Shown here: piece after piece, positions 1 through 8,748 of the stretch | How positions within the stretch are numbered: position 1 is the first letter of the stretch | Layout: each line of letters starts with the position of its first letter | From: a bacterium HR11 | GTDB lineage: Bacteria > Acidobacteriota > HRBIN11 | DNA: 64,000 nucleotides | Direction: 5' to 3' | NCBI GenBank assembly: GCA_002898535.1 | Contig: BEHN01000002.1 | Span: forward strand, 62,001-126,000 | Made by a program: the position numbers and the translations under genes | The notes under the pieces: model-generated | What the model was told of the DNA's origin: nothing | The model's database searches: none | What the model saw: the letters and a program-made list of their open reading frames with translations, nothing else

Positions 1-1
1 C

Positions 2-1036
2 CGGCTGTGGGGCCTGACCGTCCCCGACCGGTCGCCCTTCCAGAATCCCCTGGACATCCATCAGGCCTACCTCGACGTCCGGTGGGGGCCGAAGGAAGCC
101 GTCGTCCTCCGGATGGGCCGTCAAAAGCTGTCCTACGGGGACGAACGACTCCTCGGGGGCTTCGAGTGGTCCAACGTGGCCCAGGCCTTTGACGCCGTCC
201 GGCTCATGGCGAAGGCCGGCGCCTGGTCCTTCCATGCCTTCATCGGCCGTCGCGTGGTCTCCCGCCCGGACCGACTCGACCGATGGGACCGGCAGGACAC
301 GCTGGGGGGCCTCTACGTCACGGCGTCCCGCCCGACGATGACGCTGGACCTGTATCTCCTGTATCGGCATACGAACCGACCGGTCTTATTCCACAGCCAC
401 ATGGAGCCGGGGACCCTCCGGGAGCCGACCCTGGGGTTTCGGTTCCGCCGGCCCCGGGCGCCGGGTCGCTGGGATGCGACCGTCGAGGGGGCCTTCCAGA
501 CGGGTCGGTACGGACGGCAGGACATCCGGGCTTACGCACTTGCGGCTATCGTAGGTTATACCTGGGACGTCTGGGGTCGGCCCCGGGTCGGCCTCGAAGT
601 CGACGGGGCCAGTGGGGACCGGAACCCTCAAGACGGCGTCCGGGAGACCTTCGACAACCTGTTCCCGACGAACCATCCTCATTACGGCTACATGGACTTC
701 CTGGGCTGGCAAAATATGTGGGACGCCCGTCTGGTGATGAGCCTGAATCCCCACCCCTGGTGGTCCATGGAGGTGAATCTCCACCGCATGGGCCTGTATC
801 GGACGACCGACGCCCTCTACAACGCGGCCCGGCGGGCCGTCCGCCTTGCCACCGGCCCGGTCGACAGCCACACGGTCGGGACCGAGTTCGACGCCCTGGT
901 CCGGTTCGCCCCCTCCTCTCGATGGCAGGTTCTGGCCGGATACTCCCGGTTCTGGCCCGGCGCCTACCTCCGGCAGACGGGCCCCGCCGACCCGGCGACT
1001 TTCTTTTACGGACAGGTCAACGTGACGCTTCCGTGA
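2..1036 (+). CDS. Alginate-export-type outer-membrane beta-barrel protein, 5' truncated
   Basis: The reading frame is already open at the window edge (an RLWGLTVPDR... frame from base 2) and stops at 1034-1036, so the N-terminus lies outside. The visible 344 residues are rich in alternating aromatic/hydrophobic strands typical of a porin. They contain the run GRQKLSYGDERLLGGFEWSN followed by a FDAVRL segment, which I recognise from the alginate_exp (AlgE-like) family of outer-membrane proteins. The family forms an outer-membrane channel for anionic polysaccharide or other solutes. The C-terminus ends with a strand (FYGQVNVTLP), as expected for a barrel, although the last residue is not aromatic. 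The substrate cannot be read from sequence. It converges with the DUF5916 gene at 1053 across a 16-bp gap. Confidence 0.75.
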   Translation, partial: RLWGLTVPDRSPFQNPLDIHQAYLDVRWGPKEAVVLRMGRQKLSYGDERLLGGFEWSNVAQAFDAVRLMAKAGAWSFHAFIGRRVVSRPDRLDRWDRQDTLGGLYVTASRPTMTLDLYLLYRHTNRPVLFHSHMEPGTLREPTLGFRFRRPRAPGRWDATVEGAFQTGRYGRQDIRAYALAAIVGYTWDVWGRPRVGLEVDGASGDRNPQDGVRETFDNLFPTNHPHYGYMDFLGWQNMWDARLVMSLNPHPWWSMEVNLHRMGLYRTTDALYNAARRAVRLATGPVDSHTVGTEFDALVRFAPSSRWQVLAGYSRFWPGAYLRQTGPADPATFFYGQVNVTLP

Positions 1037-1052
1037 TTCGCAGGCCGGAGGC

Positions 1053-3380
1053 CTACGCGCCCTTAAGGGGCCAGAGGAAGAGGTAGGCGAACTTGGCGAA
1101 GACCGTCCAGGTCACGGCCCGGCCTGTGGCCGTATCGGCGGGTGTCGCCCACCGACCATAAAAGCCGATGTACAGGGCAGTCGCATAGTTCCAGCGGTAT
1201 CGAACCAATGTCTGGGTCTCCAGGACCTGCTGGCGGGCCGGATAGCCTTCCGCCTGGTAGCGGGCGTCCGGGAACCGATACTGAAGCCACTGGACCGTCT
1301 GCCGCAGGCCCAACGCCGGCGTGACCTGCCATTCGAGACGGGCATATTGAATCCATGCATCCTGGAGCGTCGCCGTCTGACTCAGCCGCCGATAGGTCGT
1401 CCGGTACGTGACCTGAAAGCCCTCGGTGAGCTTCAAGGTCAGGCCGGGGGCGACCCGGAACTGGCGGGCTTTCTCATTCAGGAAGTAGTCGACGGCGTCC
1501 CCTGCCGAGAAATTCACCTGGAGCGTGAGCCAAGAGCGGGGTTGCGAGTAAAGCTCACCAAACAGCCGGTGGCCGTGAAAGAGGACCGTCCCGGACCGCT
1601 CGCTGAAGTTTTCGACACCGAGCCAGCCGTTGGTCTGCCCGACCGCATGAAAGAACATCCCGACGGTCGCCTCATGGCCCTGCTGATGCCAGGCACCGTC
1701 CCACAGGAACTCCCCGCCGGCCGCCCACCCGAAGCGACTGACCCAACGACCCTCGGGCCAGAGGGTCCACTCCTGCCACGTGCCGACTTGTCGGACGCCG
1801 ACCTGCTGGATGAAGCCCAGGTCGGCCCGGAACCCTTCGGTCCGGGTCTCCCATCGCCATCTCCCGCTCCAGTGCTTGCCGTCCCGGAGTAGCTGAAACC
1901 GGTAGGCCCAGCCCCAGAAGTCGTCTTCCGGTTGGGCATACGTCCGGGCCACGTCCCGGGGATAGGCCGTCCAGGTCCCGACGGCCTGGGCCGAAAGCGA
2001 CCACTGCCGGCTCAAAAACCACCGGCCGTCGAGACCCCCCAGCCGGTTGAATCCGCCGGCATACTCTTTGTCTGTCAGGAGGACGCCGACGGTCGACTGC
2101 TGGCCCAGGTCGAGACGGTACCGGAAGACGTTGTTCAGTGAACGCGCCTCCACGACGGTGCTGTCCGAGGCCTGGACGCCCGGAAACCACAGGAGGGTCC
2201 GACGGTCCATGAGGTGAAGGAAGGCCACCGTGTGGCGGCCCGTCTGACCGGTCACCCGCACACCGTAGATGGGGTCGAGAATCGTCCGGGTGTACAGCAC
2301 CTGCAGGGGCGTCGTCCAGAGGTCGCTCCGCTCCATAAAGAAGGGCCGCTTCTCGGGATAGAAGGGCGCAAATCGGATGTTCGTCGTGATCTGGAAGACG
2401 TCCGTCTCGACCTGACTGAAGTCGGGACGGACCGTGGCATCGGCCGTCCACGTCGGCGACGGCTGATACTTGAGGTCGAGGCCGACGGCGGCACCCCGGG
2501 CGTACGTGCCGTCGTCGGTCCGCTCAGTCGTCATCCGGCCGTAGGGCAGGACCTGCATAAGGTCCGATGAAGCTTCCGGAGCCGGAAACGTCAGGACCGG
2601 GAACTGACAAATCGTACAATTGCGGTTAAAGTCGACGGCGATCGGCGACGTCAGGTAGCGGTAGTCCCGGGGATAGTTGCGGAACGCCATGACCCGCCAG
2701 GCGGCCCGACCGTCGGGCCCGACCCGATAGCGAATGGACGAAAAGGGAATGCGGATTTCGACGAGATACCCGTCCGGGAATCGACGGACGCCGGACTCCC
2801 AGAGAAAGTCGAAGTTCATGTCCTCCTCTTGGCGGCCGGCCTCCGACCGCAGGCCGTCGGCCTGGACGCCGACGGGATTGACGAAGACTTCGTAGGCATG
2901 CCGCCGGTCGCCGAAGGTATCGACGATGAGGCCGACGAAGTCGTCGTCGAACATCCGGTCCCGGTCGGTCTTGCTGACCCGCATCCGGTCGGGTCGGGGG
3001 TCCGGGCAGAGGAAGGCGACGACGAAGGCCCGGGACGTCACGCCGAGGAGGACGAGCGTCTCGACGGGGGCCGGCCGGTTTTCGCCTCGCTGGATTTCAT
3101 AGGGCAGGCGCACGACCATCGCCCGGGCCCAGGCCGGTTCGAGGACGCCGTCGGCCCGGACGTCTTCGTCCAGGACGGGGACCTCGTAGGACGCCTCCGC
3201 CTTCCACTCCATCGCCCGCTCCTGCCACGGCCGGACGAGTTCGGCCAAGCGGGTCGTCGCCGAAGCGACCGCCGACGGCGGGTTGGGCGACATCCCACGG
3301 TCCTGCGCGACGGCGGGGCCGATCAGGCCGAAGGCCCAAACGGCCAGGACGGTCGTCCACCTGTGGCCCAGGCCTTGCAT
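1053..3380 (-). CDS. DUF5916 / carbohydrate-binding-family-9-like exported protein
   Basis: 775 aa. An N-terminal signal peptide (hydrophobic residues about 9-25, cleavage probably after AVAQ) is followed by a CBM9-like beta-sandwich (about 55-250). The long C-terminal region carries the DUF5916 hallmark around residues 300-345 (DFSQVETDVFQI, then FYPEKRPFFMERSDL). The remainder alternates short aromatic strands and ends in FLWPLKGA, so it is probably an outer-membrane barrel. The ATG at 3380 is preceded by GGAGG 8 nt upstream. Family members are common in Bacteroidota, Acidobacteriota and Gemmatimonadota; their function is unknown, and surface sugar or metabolite binding is only a guess. Confidence 0.85.
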   Translation of the reverse strand: MQGLGHRWTTVLAVWAFGLIGPAVAQDRGMSPNPPSAVASATTRLAELVRPWQERAMEWKAEASYEVPVLDEDVRADGVLEPAWARAMVVRLPYEIQRGENRPAPVETLVLLGVTSRAFVVAFLCPDPRPDRMRVSKTDRDRMFDDDFVGLIVDTFGDRRHAYEVFVNPVGVQADGLRSEAGRQEEDMNFDFLWESGVRRFPDGYLVEIRIPFSSIRYRVGPDGRAAWRVMAFRNYPRDYRYLTSPIAVDFNRNCTICQFPVLTFPAPEASSDLMQVLPYGRMTTERTDDGTYARGAAVGLDLKYQPSPTWTADATVRPDFSQVETDVFQITTNIRFAPFYPEKRPFFMERSDLWTTPLQVLYTRTILDPIYGVRVTGQTGRHTVAFLHLMDRRTLLWFPGVQASDSTVVEARSLNNVFRYRLDLGQQSTVGVLLTDKEYAGGFNRLGGLDGRWFLSRQWSLSAQAVGTWTAYPRDVARTYAQPEDDFWGWAYRFQLLRDGKHWSGRWRWETRTEGFRADLGFIQQVGVRQVGTWQEWTLWPEGRWVSRFGWAAGGEFLWDGAWHQQGHEATVGMFFHAVGQTNGWLGVENFSERSGTVLFHGHRLFGELYSQPRSWLTLQVNFSAGDAVDYFLNEKARQFRVAPGLTLKLTEGFQVTYRTTYRRLSQTATLQDAWIQYARLEWQVTPALGLRQTVQWLQYRFPDARYQAEGYPARQQVLETQTLVRYRWNYATALYIGFYGRWATPADTATGRAVTWTVFAKFAYLFLWPLKGA

Positions 3381-3500
3381 ACCACGCCTCCGGTAAGTCA
3401 GCAGAACGGCGATGGGTCCGACCGAACGTGCAAACTTAGAACGATCCGCGAGTCTCGAAGGTTAACGACGGTGGGGGGTCTCGAAATGGGCCCATCGGGC

Positions 3501-3572
3501 TTGCATCCTGCATCTTGCATCCTGTATCTTGCACTCTGCATCTTGTATCGTGCATCTTGCATCCCCGGGACC
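3501..3572. repeat. 7-bp short tandem repeat (GCATCYT-like)
   Basis: About ten imperfect copies of a heptamer of the form GCATCTT/GCATCCT/GTATCTT lie head to tail just upstream of bshA. In the bshA frame they can be translated, which falsely extends the ORF. It is one of many short intergenic tandem repeats in this window. Confidence 0.8.
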
Positions 3573-3585
3573 CCTATTGGCATCC

Positions 3586-4719
3586 ATGCCATACCGCATC
3601 GGCATCCTGTGTTTTCCGACTTACGGCGGGAGCGGCGTCGTCGCCACCGAGTTGGCCCGGAGCCTGGCCGAACGCGGTCACGAGGTCCACGTCATCAGCT
3701 ATGCCCAGCCGGTCCGCCTCCAGCGGTATTCCCCCCACATCGTGTTCCACGAGGTCCCCGTCTTCGAGTATCCCCTCTTCGAGTCCCCCCTTTACACGAT
3801 TCATGCGGCGGCGACCATCGCCAACCTCGTGCAGTACGCCGACCTCCAGGTCGTCCATGCCCATTACGCCCTGCCCCACGGGATCTCGGCCTTCCTGGCC
3901 CGGGCCAGCCTGGACGACCCCCGTTTCGCCGTCGTCACGACCCTCCACGGGACGGACGTGACCTTTGTCGGCCAGCACCCGAGCTTCTTTCCCATCACGC
4001 GCTTGGCCCTCCTGCAGAGCGATCACCTCTCGTGCGTCTCCCGGTTTCTGGAGGGCATCGTGCGGGACCGCTTCCGGGTCCCCCCCGAACGGGTCACGGT
4101 CATCCCCAACTTCGTGGACACGGCGGCCCTCGTCCCGAAGCCCCTGGAGGAGCGTCGGCGTCAGTGGCGGACCGACCGGCGGATCGTGCACGTCTCCAAC
4201 TTCCGGCCCGTCAAGCGGGTCCTGGACGTCCTCCGGGTGTTCGAGCGGGTCCGGGCCCGGGTCCCCTGCGAGCTGGTCCTGATCGGGGACGGTCCGGACC
4301 GCATCCTGGCCGAGCAGTACTGCATGGAACGGGGTCTGTACCGATACGTCCACTTCCTCGGCAAGCAGGAAGACGTCGGCCCGCCTCTGCGGGATGCTTC
4401 AGTATTTCTGCTCCCCAGCGAACTGGAGAGCTTCGGCCTGGCCGCCCTGGAGGCGATGAGCTGCGGCGTCCCCGTCGTGGCGACGGCCGTCGGGGGCGTC
4501 CCCGAGGTCATCGAGGACGGCGTCCAGGGGTTTCTTCACGCCGTCGGCGACGTCGAAGCGATGGCCGCCAGCGTGGAACGGCTCCTGACGGACGAGGACC
4601 TCTGGGTCCGGACGTCCGAGGCGGCCCGCCGGCGGGCCCTCCAGTTCGACCGAAGCCGGGTGGTCCCTCAGTACGAAGTCCTGTATCATCAGGTGATGGC
4701 TTTGTCTCTGGGGTCTTAG
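3586..4719 (+). CDS. bshA: N-acetyl-alpha-D-glucosaminyl L-malate synthase (bacillithiol biosynthesis)
   Basis: GT4-family glycosyltransferase of 377 aa. BshA transfers GlcNAc from UDP-GlcNAc to L-malate, the first step of bacillithiol synthesis. The sequence opens with MPYRIGILCFPTYGGSG, the glycine-rich N-domain loop. Residues about 85-130 hold HAHYALPHG and TLHGTDVTFVG, strongly BshA-like. The GT4 E-x7-E motif is in SELESFGLAALEAM near residue 286. I chose the ATG at 3586 because upstream codons come from the tandem repeat and the family begins here. bshB and bshC are not in the window. A general GT4 function cannot be wholly excluded. Confidence 0.9.
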   Translation: MPYRIGILCFPTYGGSGVVATELARSLAERGHEVHVISYAQPVRLQRYSPHIVFHEVPVFEYPLFESPLYTIHAAATIANLVQYADLQVVHAHYALPHGISAFLARASLDDPRFAVVTTLHGTDVTFVGQHPSFFPITRLALLQSDHLSCVSRFLEGIVRDRFRVPPERVTVIPNFVDTAALVPKPLEERRRQWRTDRRIVHVSNFRPVKRVLDVLRVFERVRARVPCELVLIGDGPDRILAEQYCMERGLYRYVHFLGKQEDVGPPLRDASVFLLPSELESFGLAALEAMSCGVPVVATAVGGVPEVIEDGVQGFLHAVGDVEAMAASVERLLTDEDLWVRTSEAARRRALQFDRSRVVPQYEVLYHQVMALSLGS

Positions 4720-4797
4720 GTGTCGAGGTCTGGGAAAAGCCTGATCCCTAACCCCCGAGCATCCGGGACCTTACACCGAGCCGGCGGGAGGCGACCG

Positions 4798-5100
4798 ATG
4801 CCGACCTACATTTTGGTCACCAAGCTGGCTCCGGAGGTCATGCAAGACCTCAAGCGGCGGGAGGAACTCGGCCGGCAGTGGCGGGAAAAGGTGAAGGCGC
4901 ATTGTCCTGGTGTGAAGTTCATCGCCCACTACGCCATCCTGGGTCACTATGATTTCTTGGACATCTTCGAGGCCAGTAGCGAGGAGGAAGCCGCGAAGGT
5001 GTCGCTCATCTCTTTAGCCAACGGCGCCCTTCAGGCCGAGACGTGGACGGCCATTCCGTACCGCCGCTTCTTGGAGATCGTCCAGGAGCTGGAGAGCTAA
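4798..5100 (+). CDS. GYD-domain protein
   Basis: 100 aa. It begins MPTYILVTKLAPEVM and contains HYAILGHYDFLDIFEA, the alpha+beta barrel-like pattern of GYD-domain proteins (PF08734), here GHYD instead of GYD. The ATG at 4798 was chosen because conserved sequence starts there; a longer in-frame version from 4720 would only add unconserved residues. It follows bshA after 78 bp, probably in the same transcript. The biochemical function is unknown. Confidence 0.8.
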   Translation: MPTYILVTKLAPEVMQDLKRREELGRQWREKVKAHCPGVKFIAHYAILGHYDFLDIFEASSEEEAAKVSLISLANGALQAETWTAIPYRRFLEIVQELES

Positions 5101-5104
5101 GCGG

Positions 5105-5216
5105 GATGTGGTAGAGATGCGATGGGGATGCGGTAGAGATGCAGTGGGGATGCGGTAGAGATGCCATTGCATCCCCACGTATCTCCATGCATAACCATGC
5201 ATCTCTATACATTCTA
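5105..5216. repeat. 22-bp direct repeats followed by a complementary arm
   Basis: Three near-identical 22-bp units of the form GATGCGGTAGAGATGCAGTGGG start at about 5105, 5127 and 5149. They are followed by sequence complementary to them (GCATCCCCACGTATCTCCAT from about 5171) and by further ATGCATCTC units. The RNA would form alternative hairpins just upstream of argS. Confidence 0.7.
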
Positions 5217-5259
5217 TGCATCTCACGCTTTTCTGAAAGGCTGGAAAAGCCGAGCGGCC

Positions 5260-7230
5260 ATGTTGTACGAAGTCAAGGAACGTTTGCGTGCGTGGCTTCA
5301 TGACTGGGCCGGCCAGCGATGGGGGCCGGACGTGGCGGACCGTCTGCCGGTCCGTTACGAAATCCGCATCCCCGAGCCCCATTGGGGGGACCTGGCCCTG
5401 AACGTGGCCCTCGTGTGGGCGAAGGCCGTCGGCGAGCCGGCTTCGGCATTGGCCCAAGCGATGGCCGAGGCGCTCAAGACGTGGCCGGGGGTCGCCGACG
5501 TCCGGGTCGCCGGCCCCGGGTTCATCAACATCCGTTGGGACCGCTCGGCCTGGGTGCGCCGGTGGGTCGACCGTTTGGGTCAGCCCGTCGAGACGGCGCC
5601 CCGCTTTCGGAAGGTCGTCGTCGAGCACACGGCTATCAACCCGAATAAAGCGGCTCATGTCGGACATTTACGGAATGCCGTCCTGGGGGATACGCTCGTC
5701 CGGGCCTGGCGGTTTCTGGGCGAGAACGTCGAGGTCCAGAACTACATCGACGACACGGGCGTCCAGGTCGCCGACGTCGTCGTGGGCTTTTACTACATGG
5801 AAGGCCGGAAGACGGTCGCTGACCTCCGGTCGGTCCCGCCGCCCTTCGACCATTACTGCTGGGACCTCTACACGCGGGTCCAGCACTGGTACGAAGAAGA
5901 CCCCCAGCGGACCCGGCTTCGGGATGAGGCTCTTCACGCTTTGGAGCGAGGCGAGGGCCCCCTGGCCGAGCTGGGCCGGTGGATCAGCGAGACGATCCTG
6001 CGGGCCCACCTGGCGACGATGGAGCGGATCGGGATCCGTTACGATGTCCTCCCCAAGGAGAGCGACATCATCGCCCTGCGCTTTTGGGACCACGCCTTCG
6101 AGCTCCTGAAACAGCGGGGGGCGGCCGTCTATGCGACGGAGGGACCCTACCGGGGCTGTTGGATCCTGCCCCTGCGGGGCCGACCCGAGTGGGACGCCCT
6201 CGAGGAGCCCGACAAGGTCCTGGTCCGCTCGAACGGGACCGTGACGTACGTCGCCAAGGACATCGCCTACCAGTTGTGGAAGCTCGGCCTTCTGGGGCAG
6301 GACTTCGGCTACCGGCTCTTCCACGTCTACCCCGACGGCCACGAGGTCTACACGACGACGGCCGACCCGACCCAGCGGCCGCCGGGCCGGTCCTTCGGCG
6401 GAGGCGAGCGGGTCTACAACGTCATCGACGTCCGCCAGTCGTACCTTCAGCAGATCGTCGTCGAGGCCCTTCGCCGGATGGGCTACGAGGCGGCCGCCGA
6501 TCAGTCCATCCACTTTGCCTACGAGATGGTCGCCCTGAGCGCCCGCAGTTGCGAAAAGATGGGCATCCCCGTCGAGTCCGACCAGAAGCTGATCGCCTTC
6601 TCGGGCCGTCGCGGAATCGGCGTGAAGGCCGACGACCTCCTGGACGCCCTGGAAGCCCAGGCCCGGCACGAGGTCCGGGCCCGGCATCCCGACCTGCCGC
6701 CGGACGAGCAGACCCGGGTCGCCCGACAGATCGCCTGCGGAGCCGTCCGATACTACCTCCTCCGGTACGGCCGCCAGACGGTCATCGCCTTCGACATCGA
6801 CGAGGCCCTCCAGATGGAGGGCGAGACGGGGCCCTACCTGCAGTACGCCTGGGTCCGGGCCCGGAACATCTTCGAGCGCCTGGGCGTCTGGCCCGACTGG
6901 GTCGGCTACCTGCGGGCGACCCGGCCGGCCGACCTGCCTGAAGACTATTGGGCGTCCGAGGAAGGCGCGGCGACCTGGCAACTCTTTTACCAGGCCCAGC
7001 ACCTGCGGGACTGGGTCTGGAAAGCCGTGAACGCCTTAGAGCTGAACCTGATCACGCAGTACGTCTACCAGCTCTGTCAGCAGTTCCACCGGTACTACCT
7101 GAAGTACCGGATCAAGCAGGCTCCGGACCCGACCCTCCGGTGGCTCCGGGCCGCCGCCGTCGGGGCCGTCGTCCACAGCCTGGCCCAGGGCCTGGACGTC
7201 CTGGGCATCCCGCGGCCGGACCTGATGTGA
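5260..7230 (+). CDS. argS: Arginyl-tRNA synthetase
   Basis: Class I aminoacyl-tRNA synthetase of 656 aa that charges tRNA-Arg. The N-terminal additional domain (about 1-115) is followed by the HIGH-box region as HVGHLRNAVLGDT (about residues 132-144). The KMSKS position reads FSGRRGIGVKADDLL, the usual degenerate ArgS form. The C-terminal DALR anticodon-binding domain ends near PRPDLM. The start at 5260 was preferred over 5161 because the upstream codons encode repeat DNA and family alignments begin with a short basic helix like MLYEVKERL. Length is somewhat above the usual 550-590 aa, partly through an insertion around residues 190-300. Confidence 0.96.
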   Translation: MLYEVKERLRAWLHDWAGQRWGPDVADRLPVRYEIRIPEPHWGDLALNVALVWAKAVGEPASALAQAMAEALKTWPGVADVRVAGPGFINIRWDRSAWVRRWVDRLGQPVETAPRFRKVVVEHTAINPNKAAHVGHLRNAVLGDTLVRAWRFLGENVEVQNYIDDTGVQVADVVVGFYYMEGRKTVADLRSVPPPFDHYCWDLYTRVQHWYEEDPQRTRLRDEALHALERGEGPLAELGRWISETILRAHLATMERIGIRYDVLPKESDIIALRFWDHAFELLKQRGAAVYATEGPYRGCWILPLRGRPEWDALEEPDKVLVRSNGTVTYVAKDIAYQLWKLGLLGQDFGYRLFHVYPDGHEVYTTTADPTQRPPGRSFGGGERVYNVIDVRQSYLQQIVVEALRRMGYEAAADQSIHFAYEMVALSARSCEKMGIPVESDQKLIAFSGRRGIGVKADDLLDALEAQARHEVRARHPDLPPDEQTRVARQIACGAVRYYLLRYGRQTVIAFDIDEALQMEGETGPYLQYAWVRARNIFERLGVWPDWVGYLRATRPADLPEDYWASEEGAATWQLFYQAQHLRDWVWKAVNALELNLITQYVYQLCQQFHRYYLKYRIKQAPDPTLRWLRAAAVGAVVHSLAQGLDVLGIPRPDLM

Positions 7231-7260
7231 AGCGGGATACGGGATGCGAGATGCTAAGCC

Positions 7261-7356
7261 ATTTGCCCATCTGCCCATCTGCCGACCTGCCCATCTGCCC
7301 ATCTGCCGACCTGCCTATCTGCCCAATGCCAGATTCTCACGGACCGAACGGCTGTG
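7261..7356. repeat. 8-bp tandem repeat (GCCNAYCT) with truncated repeat arm
   Basis: Seven or so copies of GCCCATCT/GCCGACCT/GCCTATCT run from 7261 to about 7325. They are followed by ATTCTCACGGACCGAACGGC (7333-7352), the distal end of the dispersed arm repeat seen at 24530, 48736 and 62933. It fills the argS-glycosyltransferase gap. Confidence 0.8.
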
Positions 7357-7364
7357 TGAAGGCC

Positions 7365-8420
7365 ATGCCGAAGATTTCCGTCGTCATCCCGTTTTATAAC
7401 GAAGAGTCGAACGTCGCCCCGGTCTTGAGCGAGCTCCTGACGGTCTTGGACGACCTGCGGGCCCGCCGGGGCTGGGACTTCGAGGTCCTGTGCATCGACG
7501 ACGGGAGCTCGGACGGGACGCTGGCCGAGATCCTGACCTTCGTCCGACGCCGACCCGAGGTCCGGGCCCTCCAGTTTGGCGTCAACTACGGCCAGACGGC
7601 GGCCCTGTCGGCCGGATTCCATCAGGCCCGGGGGGAATGGGTCGTCACGATGGACGGCGACGGCCAAAACGATCCCCGGGACATTCCCCGGCTCCTGGAG
7701 CTGATGGAGCAGTCCGACTACGACGTCATCAGCGGGTGGCGCAAGGACCGGAAGGACCCCTGGCTGACCCGGCGGCTCCCCTCGCGGGTCGCCAACGCCC
7801 TCATCTCCCGCATCACGGGCGTCCGCCTGCGGGACTACGGGTGCACGCTCAAGGCCTATCGGCGGGAGCTCTTGCAGGACCTGCACCTGTACGGGGAGAT
7901 GCACCGCTTCATCCCCGCCCTGGCCCGCTGGCTGGGCGCCCGCATCGCCGAGGTCCCCGTCGGCCACCGGCCCCGGACGCGGGGAGCGTCCAAGTACGGC
8001 CTCTCCCGGGTCTTTCGGGTCTTGCTGGACTTGCTGGTCGTCAAGTTCCTCCTGCACTACTCGACCCGACCGATCCACTTCTTCGGGATCGTCGGGATCG
8101 GGGTCGCCGTCTTGGGGTTCATCGCCCTGACCTGGGTCGTCGGCCTGAAGCTGTGGGACCCCGTGACATACCGCATCAACCGGAATCCCCTGCTTTACGT
8201 GGGCTTGACTTTTGAGATGATCGCCTGTCAATTAATCCTCATGGGCCTGCTGGGGGAGATGCTCGTCCGGATTTATCATGAAACGCAACGTAAGCCGATC
8301 TACCGAATCAAATCCGTCTATGCCCATGACGGGGCCGCCGTCGACGACCGACTCGTTCGGGGGAGCCCTGTGGATGCCCATGTCGTGGGTCCAGATGATC
8401 CGGGCCCGGGCCCCCTTTGA
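7365..8420 (+). CDS. Membrane glycosyltransferase family 2 (polyprenyl-phosphate type)
   Basis: 351 aa. The GT2 fold starts at once (KISVVIPFYNEESN), with the nucleotide-sugar/metal site TMDGDGQND near residue 100. Two C-terminal membrane helices follow (FFGIVGIGVAVLGFIALTWV at about 240-260 and the LLYVGLTFEMIACQLILMGL segment at about 275-295). This is the architecture of DPM1/ArnC/GtrB-like enzymes that load a sugar onto polyprenyl phosphate for envelope glycan assembly. The sugar is unknown. The ATG at 7365 sits just before the conserved beta strand. The tail overlaps the next gene by 47 bp. Confidence 0.88.
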   Translation: MPKISVVIPFYNEESNVAPVLSELLTVLDDLRARRGWDFEVLCIDDGSSDGTLAEILTFVRRRPEVRALQFGVNYGQTAALSAGFHQARGEWVVTMDGDGQNDPRDIPRLLELMEQSDYDVISGWRKDRKDPWLTRRLPSRVANALISRITGVRLRDYGCTLKAYRRELLQDLHLYGEMHRFIPALARWLGARIAEVPVGHRPRTRGASKYGLSRVFRVLLDLLVVKFLLHYSTRPIHFFGIVGIGVAVLGFIALTWVVGLKLWDPVTYRINRNPLLYVGLTFEMIACQLILMGLLGEMLVRIYHETQRKPIYRIKSVYAHDGAAVDDRLVRGSPVDAHVVGPDDPGPGPL

Positions 8421-8748
8421 GCGGGCCTATCGCCACGGTCTGATGGAGGGCCTCCAGGTCCACCGCCTCTGGTACGTGACCCGCCTGTGGCCGGGCGTCC
8501 CCCACCGGCCCGACGAGACGCCCATCCCGTGGGAGCGGATCGTCGGCTGTTTCGTGTGGACCGAGGGCCGCCGATTCCGGCATCGGGGCGAGCTCCCGGC
8601 CGGATGCGTCCTGGCCGTCGGACCCCAAACCGTCGAGGCGTACTGGTCCGGCCCTCTGCCTGAAACGCGGGCCGGGGTCCTCCGGTTTCCCCGGGCTCCC
8701 CAACGGGTCCCCCTTCGACTGGAATGGGTCGGACATGAAGCCGTCTGA
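8374..8748 (+). CDS. Hypothetical protein between glycosyltransferase and AMMECR1 genes
   Basis: 124 aa, not recognised. The ATG at 8374 has a good Shine-Dalgarno sequence (GGGGGAG) 8 nt upstream. It overlaps the preceding glycosyltransferase by 47 bp and the following gene by 14 bp, which argues for a real, translationally coupled gene. It is rich in Trp, Arg, Pro and Gly, has no membrane segment, and looks like a small beta-rich domain (IVGCFVWTEGRRFRHRGELP). No catalytic motif was seen. Confidence 0.6.
   Translation: MPMSWVQMIRARAPFERAYRHGLMEGLQVHRLWYVTRLWPGVPHRPDETPIPWERIVGCFVWTEGRRFRHRGELPAGCVLAVGPQTVEAYWSGPLPETRAGVLRFPRAPQRVPLRLEWVGHEAV

Noticed and set aside
7261-7326. Tandem repeats considered as a CRISPR array
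   Set aside because: Units of 7-8 bp without spacers and no cas genes in the window.
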